Below, piece after piece: positions 33,264 through 41,261 of a DNA stretch of 64,000 bases (its first letter is position 1; every line of letters starts with the position of its first letter). Made by a program: the position numbers and the translations under genes. The stretch is taken from assembly GCA_017792345.1 (NCBI GenBank), contig CP051228.1, forward strand, positions 1,860,001 through 1,924,000. The letters are read 5' to 3'. A model generated the notes under the pieces. It did not search any database and was not told where the DNA came from. It worked only from the letters and a program-made list of their open reading frames with translations. The stretch is from Mesoflavibacter sp. (GTDB lineage Bacteria; Pseudomonadota; Alphaproteobacteria; UBA8366; Aestuariispiraceae).

Positions 33264-34583
33264 TCATAATAACGTTTCCGCCGGGGCTTCCAAGTCGTCG
33301 CGATCCCAATGGACCAGGGCTTCCGCCCCGCGCCGGTTGCGGAAGGCGGAATGCCCGCCGATCCGTTCCAGCAGCGTGGTCGCGATGAAGACGCCCAGAC
33401 CCATATGCCCGTCCTGTCCGGCACGGGTCGACATATAGGGCTCGCCCAGCATCTGCAGCACGGAATGGGAGAAGCCCGGACCGTCGTCATGGACCGAAAT
33501 CCAGACGTCGCGCGGCGTCCAATAGATGCGGATCCAGACCTGTTTTTTGGCGTATTGCCCGGCATTTGACGCGAAATTCCCCAGGCCGTGCAGGAATTCC
33601 GGCGTACGCCGGACCATCGGTTCCGGCCCTTCGCAGGACTCGTCGATCAGGATGTCCAGTTCGACATGATCCGGCACATGTTCGTCGACTGCCAGTTCGA
33701 CCAGATTGGACAGGGGCAGGGTCTCGAACGGGTCGCCGGTCGCGTCCGGCTGGTGCGACAATCCGACCAGGATCTCGCGGCAGCGGTCGGACTGGCTTTT
33801 CAACAATTCGACGTCTTCGTAGAGCGGGCTGTCCTTGTCGACCTCGCTCATCAGCTCCTTGGAGACGACGGCGATCGTGGCTAGCGGCGAGCCCAGTTCA
33901 TGTGCCGCCGCGGCGGCCAGCGCACCAAGGGCGGACAATTCCCGTTCCCGCGCCAGGGCGGCGGCGGATTCCGACAGGGCGTCGCTCAATCGGCGGGATT
34001 CCTCCGACGCCGTCCAGACATAGGTCGCCATGAACACGATCGACATGGTCAGCGCCGTCCAGATGCCCAGCATATAGACCAGCGGCAGCTGCAGCCCCTC
34101 GTCGCCGCGCCAGGGCAGCGGCAGGTGAAAGAAGGTGACGAAGGTCGCGGCCATGACGGCCAAGCTGGTCAGCGCCAGGGTCGCGCGCCGCGACAATATG
34201 GTCGCGGATACGGTGACCGGGGCCAGCAGCAGCAGGGCGAACGGGTTCTGCAATCCGCCGGTCAATCCGATCAGGCTGGCCAGCTGCAACAGGTCGAAGG
34301 CTAGCAGCGACGCGGCGCGCAGCTCCGTCAATCGCCGCCGCTTGGACGCCATCAGGGCCAGGTTCGACGCCGCCAGCGCACCGATCGCAATCAGACAGGG
34401 AAAGACCGCGAGGTCGAAGCCGAAGGCGAAATGGATGACCAGCACGGTCGCCATCTGCCCGGCGACCGCAATCCAGCGCAACATGATCAAGGAGGTCAGG
34501 CTCAACCCGACCGGCCGACGTGCCTCCGGCAGGCGCTCCGGAAGGTTCGGTCGCGTGTCCCAGGTATATTTACTGTTCGCCAT
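33264..34583 (-). CDS. regB: Redox sensor histidine kinase RegB/ActS/PrrB
   Basis: The 439-residue membrane kinase has about six N-terminal helices (about 30-190) with the quinone-site motif GGLQNPF. The dimerisation region carries the phospho-His in AHELGSPLATIA (about residue 229). The redox cysteine of RegB is present in SDRCREIL (about 267). An ATPase domain with DDGPGF and GLGVFI follows. The key sensing residues are therefore kept. The ATG at 34583 (MANSKYTW) is preferred to an upstream TTG. The gene is upstream of regA on the same strand. Confidence 0.95.
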   Translation of the reverse strand: MANSKYTWDTRPNLPERLPEARRPVGLSLTSLIMLRWIAVAGQMATVLVIHFAFGFDLAVFPCLIAIGALAASNLALMASKRRRLTELRAASLLAFDLLQLASLIGLTGGLQNPFALLLLAPVTVSATILSRRATLALTSLAVMAATFVTFFHLPLPWRGDEGLQLPLVYMLGIWTALTMSIVFMATYVWTASEESRRLSDALSESAAALARERELSALGALAAAAAHELGSPLATIAVVSKELMSEVDKDSPLYEDVELLKSQSDRCREILVGLSHQPDATGDPFETLPLSNLVELAVDEHVPDHVELDILIDESCEGPEPMVRRTPEFLHGLGNFASNAGQYAKKQVWIRIYWTPRDVWISVHDDGPGFSHSVLQMLGEPYMSTRAGQDGHMGLGVFIATTLLERIGGHSAFRNRRGAEALVHWDRDDLEAPAETLL

Positions 34584-34697
34584 TGCCCCCAAAATCCTGC
34601 GGGTCCCGTATCGCCGGTTAATCCAGCAGGCGCGGCGCGCGGGGGCAAGCAGAATGGACGGCGGCCGGACCGCGCTGGACCCGGCCGCCGCCCGGAT

Positions 34698-35387
34698 TTA
34701 CGCGACTTCAACCAGATCGCGCATGTCGTCGCCCGTCATCCAGGTGATGTATTCGTCCAGCGTGCCCCGCCCGTCCGTCCGGCGCCAGCGCACGCCCAGC
34801 GGATGGGCGTGATTATAACCATATCGCGCTGGAATTCCTTTCATCACCAGGTCGGGATGGACCAGGCCATAGATATAGTCCGGGGCCCACCGAATCAGGG
34901 CGATGGCGACCGCAATCCGGGGCAGGATGATCGCCAGACCCCGGCCGCGGAATTCGCCGTCGGGGCTCAGCCAGACCTCGCCGTGATAACAGATCGTGCC
35001 GGCCATCTCGCGGACATAGCGGCAGGCACGATAGTCTGACCCGTCGGGCGTTGCCGGGATATGCGGCGACAGGAACAGGTTTCCGCGCCGCTCCAGATGA
35101 TCGGCCAGGGTTTCGCCGCGCAGATCGTCCATCCGGACGGCCTGCACATGAACCACGTGACCTTGCGCGGATCGACCCAGAATCCAAAACCCGTTATCGC
35201 CGGTGACGTCGCTGACCGTGTTGTCGAAGATCGGCGTCAACGGCGCCCGTCCGTCGGTCTCGGCGACCACCTGACGAAGCCGGTCGAAATCGCTTAACAA
35301 TTCTAGGGTGATTCCCTGGGTCTGCGCTTCTTCGACCCGCCGCGCAACATAGCACGAAGCCTTCAATTGATCGAAATGCACTGTCAT
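34698..35387 (-). CDS. Conserved hypothetical protein, possible GNAT-like fold
   Basis: The 229-residue protein is soluble and has no signal peptide. Its middle contains EVWLSPDGEFRGRGLAIILP, where an RGRGLA turn resembles the acyl-CoA loop of GNAT acetyltransferases. Close by is a YGYNHAHPLG segment. The resemblance is weak and I cannot name the family. An AAGGAG ribosome-binding site precedes the ATG, but that site lies inside the left arm of a perfect 11-base dyad shared with the divergent methyltransferase gene. Confidence 0.6.
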   Translation of the reverse strand: MTVHFDQLKASCYVARRVEEAQTQGITLELLSDFDRLRQVVAETDGRAPLTPIFDNTVSDVTGDNGFWILGRSAQGHVVHVQAVRMDDLRGETLADHLERRGNLFLSPHIPATPDGSDYRACRYVREMAGTICYHGEVWLSPDGEFRGRGLAIILPRIAVAIALIRWAPDYIYGLVHPDLVMKGIPARYGYNHAHPLGVRWRRTDGRGTLDEYITWMTGDDMRDLVEVA

Positions 35388-35425
35388 CTCGCTACTCCTT
35401 GTGGTTTATTTCCGGGAGTAGCGAG
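35388..35425. promoter_or_regulatory. Perfect 11-bp dyad covering a ribosome-binding site, between divergent genes
   Basis: CTCGCTACTCC (35388-35398) and GGAGTAGCGAG (35415-35425) are perfect inverted repeats separated by 16 bases. The left arm is directly before the ATG of the minus-strand gene and includes its Shine-Dalgarno sequence. The element could be a DNA operator or, in the minus-strand RNA, a hairpin hiding the ribosome-binding site. Confidence 0.6.
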
Positions 35426-35435
35426 TGCCCCTGTA

Positions 35436-36269
35436 ATGCGTCTTTTTATAGAAAAGTATGGGGATATGAAGCGGTACGAGGTCGACCAGTTTGACCGGCT
35501 CTATTCCACGGTTTGGGGCGACAGCATTCATTTCGGCTTTTATCCGGCGCCGGACACGCCGTTCGACGACGCCGTGCGGGCGGCGAAACGGGCCATGATC
35601 CGGGCGGCGGGGCTGCAGCGGGGACATTTGGTCTTGGAAGTCGCCAGCGGCTGGGGCGCGGCGGCGCGCCATCTGGCGGACGAGGCCGGCTGCCGTGTGA
35701 TCGCGACCAATTACGCTAGGCGACAGGCCGAAATCGCGGCCCGGCGCTGCGCCCGACAGATCGCGGCGGGCACGATCCGGCTGGCGATGGCGGATTATCA
35801 CGCGCTGCCCTTCGCCGACGCCCTGTTCGACGCGCATTGGTCTCAGGAATCGCTGGTCCATGCCCAGGACAAACCCCGGGTCTTCGCGGAGGCGTTTCGT
35901 GTCCTGAAACCGGGCGGAATCATGGTCTTTACCGATCAGACGACCCGGCGGGACAGCCTGACGGAGATCGAGGCACGGCGTATCGCCGACCGCCACGGCA
36001 GCGACGATCTGTGGTCCGAGACGGATTTCGAGGCGGGGCTGCGGGCGGCCGGGCTCGATATCGCGGCCCTACACGATTGGACCCCGCATATGGCGCGGCA
36101 TTTTCGCGCCCTGCATGGCCGGCTGGAGTTCCATCGTGCGGCCCTGTCCCGCCATGTCGACGCGGCGCTTCTGGACCAGAACGCGGATATGTGGCGCTGG
36201 GGCGCGGAACTGGCGGAGGCGGGGAAGATCGGCTACGCGATGGTCGCCGCGCGCAAGCCGGGCGGCTGA
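35436..36269 (+). CDS. Class I SAM-dependent methyltransferase
   Basis: The product (about 277 residues) has motif I LVLEVASGWGAAARHLAD, an acidic motif II region, and FRVLKPGGIMVFTDQ. The early YSTVWGDSIHFGFYP and the HWSQESLVHAQDK segments resemble the sarcosine/dimethylglycine or related N-methyltransferase group. The substrate is unknown. The start is uncertain: ATG 35436 or ATG 35466 (MKRYEVDQFDRLY). Neither has an ideally spaced ribosome-binding site. It is divergent from the gene at 34698-35387, and both share a dyad. Confidence 0.8.
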   Translation: MRLFIEKYGDMKRYEVDQFDRLYSTVWGDSIHFGFYPAPDTPFDDAVRAAKRAMIRAAGLQRGHLVLEVASGWGAAARHLADEAGCRVIATNYARRQAEIAARRCARQIAAGTIRLAMADYHALPFADALFDAHWSQESLVHAQDKPRVFAEAFRVLKPGGIMVFTDQTTRRDSLTEIEARRIADRHGSDDLWSETDFEAGLRAAGLDIAALHDWTPHMARHFRALHGRLEFHRAALSRHVDAALLDQNADMWRWGAELAEAGKIGYAMVAARKPGG

Positions 36270-36277
36270 CGGTCAGC

Positions 36278-37447
36278 TCAGCGCGGCGTCTGGAAATCCT
36301 GACCGTTGATCGCGATGATGAAGTCGTAGAACGGCTCCAGGTCGATCGCCTTCAGCGGCTTGCTCTTCTTGCCGGTGACATTGGACCAGGCATTGGCCGT
36401 ATGGGCCAGGACGCCGATTGCCAGGCCGACGGTCAGGAAGTTCTTCGGCGCGTCGCGCAGGAAGGCTTGGAACGGCCGCGGATCGTCGTGCTGGATCAAC
36501 TGATCAAAGGCTTCGTTATAGTTCTTGATGATGCGCATCACGGTCGAATGCGTGGCGCGGATCAACTGGCGCGCCCGGTCGCGGCGGAACTTGAATCGGT
36601 CCATGGCGGAATCCGTCATGCTTTCCCGGTCGCGCGGCAGCGATGACGCGGAGCCCAGCCATTCGAAGAACTGATAGAACAGGTCCTTATGCCGGGCATA
36701 TTGGAATTCGTAGTAGTTGATGCCCTTCCAGGCGAATAGGAATTGTTTGGTCTGGGCTTCGTTCAGGCGGAAGCTTCGGATCAGGCTGCGCGATCCTTCG
36801 GTCTCCTCGCCCTGCCAGATCGCGTCGACGACGGCGCTGGTCATCAGGCGCTTGCCTTCGTCTTCCTTGGTATCGTGCTCGCCGCCGACATATTCCTTGT
36901 AGACGTCCAGCTTGTTGCCGGAATTCGCCTTGGCGACCAATACGCTGATCTTTTCCAGCACCGGCCGGCGGATCAACAGCCAGTCGGCCTCCGTGATTTC
37001 GAAATAGTTTGCCGAGATCGCCCGTTCGACCTCCAGTTCCCGGCGCTGGGACAGCAGCAGGAACGGATCGAAGGTCGGCACCTTGGTCAGGATGTCCAGC
37101 ACCTTCTGATCATGGGCGCTCAGGCTTTCGTCGCGTTTGATCGCGCCGCGCTTGGCCAGGACGCGCACGATGCGGTCCGGATCGGCCTGGGTCGATTCGC
37201 CGCCCTGATCGACCTCGTCGTCGTTATAGGGGAAATACACGCGGGTCGAGACCAGGACTTCGTCGTCTTCATCCAGAGTGACTTCCTTGAAGAAAATCCC
37301 CAGATTCAACGTCGACAGGTCGAACAGCTTGGTTTTCGGAAACTCGTCCTCGGGCAGGCCGACTTTCAGATCCAGATAGACAGCGCGGGCGTCGAAACAG
37401 AGAAAGCGACCCGAACGCAACAACGTTTTCAATGCACGGCGATTCAT
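36278..37447 (-). CDS. Uncharacterised 389-residue protein
   Basis: The product has no signal peptide. It has an N-terminal basic stretch (MNRRALKTLLRSGRFL), an acidic middle (TLDEDDEV, YNDDEVDQGGE), and a largely helical C-terminal half with RDRARQLIRATHSTVMRI. One weakly hydrophobic segment (LTVGLAIGVLAHTANAW) is near residue 350. I do not recognise the family or any catalytic motif. The ATG at 37447 is chosen from the conserved-looking MNRRALK start. The stop is nine bases from the convergent methyltransferase stop. Confidence 0.65.
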   Translation of the reverse strand: MNRRALKTLLRSGRFLCFDARAVYLDLKVGLPEDEFPKTKLFDLSTLNLGIFFKEVTLDEDDEVLVSTRVYFPYNDDEVDQGGESTQADPDRIVRVLAKRGAIKRDESLSAHDQKVLDILTKVPTFDPFLLLSQRRELEVERAISANYFEITEADWLLIRRPVLEKISVLVAKANSGNKLDVYKEYVGGEHDTKEDEGKRLMTSAVVDAIWQGEETEGSRSLIRSFRLNEAQTKQFLFAWKGINYYEFQYARHKDLFYQFFEWLGSASSLPRDRESMTDSAMDRFKFRRDRARQLIRATHSTVMRIIKNYNEAFDQLIQHDDPRPFQAFLRDAPKNFLTVGLAIGVLAHTANAWSNVTGKKSKPLKAIDLEPFYDFIIAINGQDFQTPR

Positions 37448-37640
37448 CCGGCCGAGCGCCTCTCCCAATCGTCGCCTCGGCGACACCTGCCCCTTGCAAC
37501 CGCGCTACGGATCGGGGGTTTCCCACTCCGCGTTTCGCCTCTTATACTATGTATACAAACGGTCGACACACAAGGCCGGGAACTTGGTAAACGGATGTTA
37601 TGGTTAACGTCCGGACTGCGGGCGAAAGGCGACGGAACCC

Positions 37641-37967
37641 ATGCGATTCACCGAGGCTCGGGCGGAGCCAAGATACCCGTTTTCGGCGGGTTTCATCGAA
37701 ATCGACGACCGTCCGCTGGCCCTGGACGACCTCAGCGTCAACGGTTTGGGGTTCCATGCCGAGCGGCCGGATTCCTTCACGGTCGGTCTGCCGATCGACG
37801 GGTTTCTGGTCCTGCAGGATTCCGAGGAACAGTATGAAATGCCTGTCCATCTGGTCGTCCGACGGATCGAAGGCACGCGTATCGGCTGTTCGATGAGCTG
37901 CAAGATTCCGCACCACGTTTCGACCGTGCGGGAATTCGTCTCCAAACTGGGTATGAACGGCGGGTAA
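37641..37967 (+). CDS. PilZ-domain cyclic di-GMP receptor
   Basis: The 108-residue protein is essentially one PilZ domain. The RxxxR motif is present (R7-AEP-R11), as is DxSxxG (D30-LS-VN-G35), so it should bind cyclic di-GMP. No effector domain is fused, so it probably acts through a partner. It starts 11 bases after an AAGG sequence. Its stop lies only four bases before the first nitrile-hydratase-like gene, so the two probably share a transcript. Confidence 0.9.
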   Translation: MRFTEARAEPRYPFSAGFIEIDDRPLALDDLSVNGLGFHAERPDSFTVGLPIDGFLVLQDSEEQYEMPVHLVVRRIEGTRIGCSMSCKIPHHVSTVREFVSKLGMNGG

Positions 37968-37971
37968 GATC

Positions 37972-38322
37972 ATGACGACGGAACGGCGCCATCACGATAT
38001 GGGCGGGCTGGACGCGGGCCCGGTCCATCGCAGCGAACACAAATTCGAACCCTGGGAAAACAAGACCGACGCCATCGTGCGCCTGCTGTCCCAGCCGAAG
38101 CGCGGGCCGATGATGCGGATCGACGAGCTGCGGCGCGGGATCGAGGAAATGGGCCCGGGCGTCTATGACGAGCTGACCTATTACGAGCGCTGGATCGCCT
38201 CGATCGCCAATATCCTGCTGGAAAAGGGCGTGATCAATGTGGACGAGCTGGGCCGCAAGATCGAAGAGGTCAAGGCGCGCCACGTCCCCGCTTCCGGTTC
38301 CGCGAAACCGGCGGAGGGCTGA
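37972..38322 (+). CDS. Nitrile hydratase beta N-terminal-half homologue (thiocyanate hydrolase beta-like)
   Basis: The 116-residue protein matches the N-terminal half of nitrile hydratase beta: HHDMGGLDAGPVHRSEHKFEPWE, then YYERWIASIANILLEKGVI (pieces MGGLDAGPV and YYERWIASIANILLEKGVI). Thiocyanate hydrolase and toyocamycin nitrile hydratase use the same split, with separate polypeptides for the two beta halves. It is followed after four bases by the second half. The substrate (thiocyanate, cyanate-like compound or nitrile) cannot be decided from the sequence. Confidence 0.8.
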   Translation: MTTERRHHDMGGLDAGPVHRSEHKFEPWENKTDAIVRLLSQPKRGPMMRIDELRRGIEEMGPGVYDELTYYERWIASIANILLEKGVINVDELGRKIEEVKARHVPASGSAKPAEG

Positions 38323-38326
38323 TCGC

Positions 38327-38608
38327 ATGGCCTATGCCGTCGGCGATACCGTGCAGGTCCGCTATGCGACCCCGCCGGGCCATGTCCGCACCCCCTATTA
38401 CTGCCGCGGCCGTGCCGGCACGGTGGAGCGGGTCTGCGGCCGGTTTCACAATCCGGAGGAGCTGGCCTATGGCCGCACGGGCGAGACCCTGTTGACCCTC
38501 TACCGCGTGCGGTTCCGGCAGCGCGACCTGTGGCCGGACTATAGCGGCCCGGAAACCGATACCGTCGAGATCGAACTGTACGAACACTGGCTGGAGCCGC
38601 CGCGATGA
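38327..38608 (+). CDS. Nitrile hydratase beta C-terminal-half homologue (thiocyanate hydrolase alpha-like)
   Basis: The 93-residue protein has the SH3-like fold of the C-terminal half of nitrile hydratase beta. Evidence is an early GDTVQVRYATPPGHVRTPYY, then RGRAGTVERVCG and a final ELYEHWLEP. This half contacts the metal site of the alpha-type subunit. It overlaps the next gene by four bases (ATGA), which fits equimolar subunit synthesis. Confidence 0.82.
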   Translation: MAYAVGDTVQVRYATPPGHVRTPYYCRGRAGTVERVCGRFHNPEELAYGRTGETLLTLYRVRFRQRDLWPDYSGPETDTVEIELYEHWLEPPR

Positions 38609-39279
38609 GCCACGACCATAGCCATCCGCACGATCATCACCATGATCACGGCCACGACCATCCGCACCGGCATCCGAACCAGCCCGATCTGGAGGATCTG
38701 CCGCCGACCTATTACCAGGCCATGGCCGACGCGGTCGCCGAGCTGCTGATCGAAAAGAACGTGTTCTCGGGCGGCGAGCTGCGCGAGACCATCGAATACA
38801 TGCAGGGCCGCAATCCGGATCTGGGCGCGAAACTGACCGTGCGCGCCTGGACCGACCCGGACTTCAAAAAACGCCTGACGACCAATGCGAAAGAGGCCGC
38901 CGCCGAAATCGGCATCGATACCGGCCCGGCGCCGCTGCTGGTCATGGAAAATACGCCGGACGTCCACAACGTCATCGTATGCACCTTGTGCAGTTGCTAT
39001 CCGGTCTTTCTGCTGGGCAAGTCGCCGGACTGGTACAAGAGCCGCGAATACCGCAGCCGCATGGTCCGCGAACCGCGAGCCGTTCTGGCCGAATTCGGCA
39101 CCGAGATTGACCCGAGCCGCGAGGTCCGCGTCCACGATTCGACCGCCGACATGCGCTACATGATCCTGCCCATGCGCCCCGACGGCACCGACGGCATGAC
39201 CGAGGAAGAATTGGCGGCGCTGGTCACCCGCGACAGCCTGATCGGCGTCATCGAGGTGGCGGGACCGGCGGCGGGGTGA
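38605..39279 (+). CDS. Nitrile hydratase alpha-type / thiocyanate hydrolase gamma-like catalytic subunit with His-rich leader
   Basis: The 224-residue protein carries the metal-binding motif VCTLCSC (C126, C129, C131), whose middle cysteines become oxidised in active enzymes. CTLC is the cobalt-type form. The following LLGKSPDWYKSREYRSRMV and MILPMRP segments are family features, with YKS-EYR and REPR reminiscent of thiocyanate hydrolase gamma. The first 24 residues contain 12 histidines alternating with Asp, Pro and Gly, an unusual leader likely to bind cobalt. No activator gene is adjacent. Confidence 0.85.
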   Translation: MSHDHSHPHDHHHDHGHDHPHRHPNQPDLEDLPPTYYQAMADAVAELLIEKNVFSGGELRETIEYMQGRNPDLGAKLTVRAWTDPDFKKRLTTNAKEAAAEIGIDTGPAPLLVMENTPDVHNVIVCTLCSCYPVFLLGKSPDWYKSREYRSRMVREPRAVLAEFGTEIDPSREVRVHDSTADMRYMILPMRPDGTDGMTEEELAALVTRDSLIGVIEVAGPAAG

Positions 39280-39291
39280 CCGGAGCACGGG

Positions 39292-40083
39292 TCAAATGTG
39301 AAAGACCTGCTCCAACGGTTTGCCACTTGGCACGGAAAATTCGCGCATCCCCTTCAACCCCGCCGACAGGCAGGCTTCGTAGAAGGCTTGGTTCATGAAC
39401 AGTCCGGGACTGCCGGTGCCTTTGAACACCCAGAACGGAAAGGATTCCACGCAGGCCCGGATGTCCCGACGGTCGTAGATCGCCGAAACCGCCCAATAGC
39501 TCTCATCCCGAGGGCCACCAAACTGGTGGTCGAAGATCGGTTGCTTCGGCGCCAGACCCGGGATGTGCATCGTCCGGTTCTTGAGGTCGTATTTCCATAT
39601 GCGGCGGTTTCCGCCGGCATCGTCCATCGAGCGAACAGGAAACTCCCCGGAGCCGACCGGGTCGATTTCCAGCATGCGCCGATGGACCATCCAGTAGACC
39701 GGGCAGTCGTTGACGGTGTCGCCGTTCTTATCGAGGATCGCGGTCTCGAAATACTGATAGTCCAGCGTGTCGAACGCCTCGATGACCGCACGGGCGCGGC
39801 TCGATACCAGCGTCAACTGGGTGTAGAATGTCATGTCGGGGATCAGGTCCGGGGTCAGCTTGTTCTTGCCCAGAATGAACTCTCCCAACACGTAGCGCGG
39901 ATCGTAATGCCCCCGATGATACAGGCGCACATTGGGATGCAGGGTCGGATCGTCTATCCGTTGCGCATCGTGATCGAGGTTCTCCGTATAGCTGTATCTG
40001 TCTTTCGGCATGTCTGGGACCGGCTTTGTCGCCGTCTTCAATTGCCGGAGGACTTCGACTTTCTCCGTTCCTACAAACAGCAT
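39292..40083 (-). CDS. Imm11-like (DUF1629-like) protein, possible orphan immunity protein
   Basis: The 263-residue protein has no signal peptide or membrane helix. A central segment, VSSRARAVIEAFDTLDYQYF followed by TAILDKNGDTVNDCPVYW, resembles Imm11/DUF1629 immunity proteins of polymorphic toxins. The match is by memory and moderate. No toxin gene is adjacent, so it would be an orphan. GC is somewhat below neighbours (34 of 60 at 39901-39960). The ATG at 40083 gives MLFVGTEKVEV; longer frames add residues from an unrelated shadow. Confidence 0.5.
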   Translation of the reverse strand: MLFVGTEKVEVLRQLKTATKPVPDMPKDRYSYTENLDHDAQRIDDPTLHPNVRLYHRGHYDPRYVLGEFILGKNKLTPDLIPDMTFYTQLTLVSSRARAVIEAFDTLDYQYFETAILDKNGDTVNDCPVYWMVHRRMLEIDPVGSGEFPVRSMDDAGGNRRIWKYDLKNRTMHIPGLAPKQPIFDHQFGGPRDESYWAVSAIYDRRDIRACVESFPFWVFKGTGSPGLFMNQAFYEACLSAGLKGMREFSVPSGKPLEQVFHI

Positions 40084-40148
40084 CCCGCTCCCCTCTTCGG
40101 TCGCGGAAACGCTGCCATAACGCGCGTCGGTTGCCCAGCACAGATCCC

Positions 40149-40469
40149 CTACCCGAACGTGCCCGCCTGCCAGTGGGCGCCCAGAAGGCACAGGGAGACC
40201 CCGGCGATCAGGCTCAGGATCGTGCGACCGGTCCACAGATAAAGGCCGAAGGTGACGATCACGGCGGCGATGTCGGTCGGGGTGCCGCGCATGGCGGCGG
40301 GGGCGACGATCGCGGCCAGGGCGCAGCCGGGCAGGCAGTTGACGATGCGCTGGGTCTTCTCGCCGCCGCTGGACAGGGCCGCGCCCAGGATCATGCCACC
40401 GATGCGCATGCCGAAGACGGTCAGCGCGACCAGGGCGATGGTCAGATAGGCGGTATAGCTATCGGGCAT
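40149..40469 (-). CDS. azlD: AzlD-family branched-chain amino acid exporter subunit
   Basis: The 106-residue membrane protein has three to four helices and the family pattern MRIGG near the N-terminus and CLPGCALAAIVAPA mid-protein. AzlD pairs with AzlC to export branched-chain amino acids or analogues. It overlaps azlC by 11 bases, which is standard for the pair. Confidence 0.9.
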   Translation of the reverse strand: MPDSYTAYLTIALVALTVFGMRIGGMILGAALSSGGEKTQRIVNCLPGCALAAIVAPAAMRGTPTDIAAVIVTFGLYLWTGRTILSLIAGVSLCLLGAHWQAGTFG

Positions 40470-41184
40470 CGCGCATGACCTCCGACGCCAGGGCGGTGAC
40501 GGCGCCGGCCGCGACGGCGACCAGGACGGCCGCGCCCGGTTCTATCACACCGTCCAGCGCGATGCCGACGGCGGCGGAAACCGCCAGCGGCGCGCGCGGC
40601 GCATCGACGCCGCGCACCACGACGCCGACCAGAATGGACAGAAAGACGATCCCGGCGAAGGCGAGGCTTTGCGCCGTCACCGGATCGAACAGCCCGGCGG
40701 AAAAGACGCCTACCGCCGTCGCCGCGACCCAGATGACATACATCGGCGCGGAGACGCCCAGGTAATAGGCGGATTTGTTCGGGATCGATTTGGCCTGCAG
40801 GGTCAGGGCCCAGGCGGCATCGTTGATCACGAATATTGCGGGAAGGCGCAGCGGGCCCGGCAGGCCGCGCAGGGCGGGACCCAGCGACAGGCCCATCAGG
40901 GTCAGGCGGCTGGTCACCATGGCGGCGGAAATCAGGATCGCGAAATAGGGCATCTGATCCGACCACAGGGCCAGGGTCGCGAACTGGGCCGTGCCGGCGA
41001 AGATGAAGGCGCTCATGGCGACGGTCTGGCCCATGTCCAGCCCGGCGACGCTGGCCGCCGATCCGAACAGGATGCCGAACAGCAGCGCGCCGAAGAACAT
41101 GCCGGACGCGTCGCGGATCCCGGCGAGGAAGCTTGCGCCGGAACAGCCCGGCGGCGTGCCGGTCATATCTGTGGGAAAGGCCAT
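40459..41184 (-). CDS. azlC: AzlC-family branched-chain amino acid exporter subunit
   Basis: The 241-residue protein has about seven membrane helices. It contains ALLFGILFGSAA, the conserved FIFAGTAQFATLALW segment and AMVTSRLTLMGLSLGP, all features of AzlC. It is expected to export branched-chain amino acids together with AzlD just downstream. No regulator is adjacent. Confidence 0.92.
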   Translation of the reverse strand: MAFPTDMTGTPPGCSGASFLAGIRDASGMFFGALLFGILFGSAASVAGLDMGQTVAMSAFIFAGTAQFATLALWSDQMPYFAILISAAMVTSRLTLMGLSLGPALRGLPGPLRLPAIFVINDAAWALTLQAKSIPNKSAYYLGVSAPMYVIWVAATAVGVFSAGLFDPVTAQSLAFAGIVFLSILVGVVVRGVDAPRAPLAVSAAVGIALDGVIEPGAAVLVAVAAGAVTALASEVMRDAR

Positions 41185-41261
41185 TGGCGCGACTTAATCC
41201 TTTCGCGCGCCGGGCGAAACCGTCGCTTCGGCACAGCATTTCCGACGGTGCGGAAGCAAAC

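Noticed and set aside
34698-35387. N-acyl-homoserine lactone synthase
   Set aside because: The GNAT-like turn is weak and none of the conserved LuxI residues can be placed.
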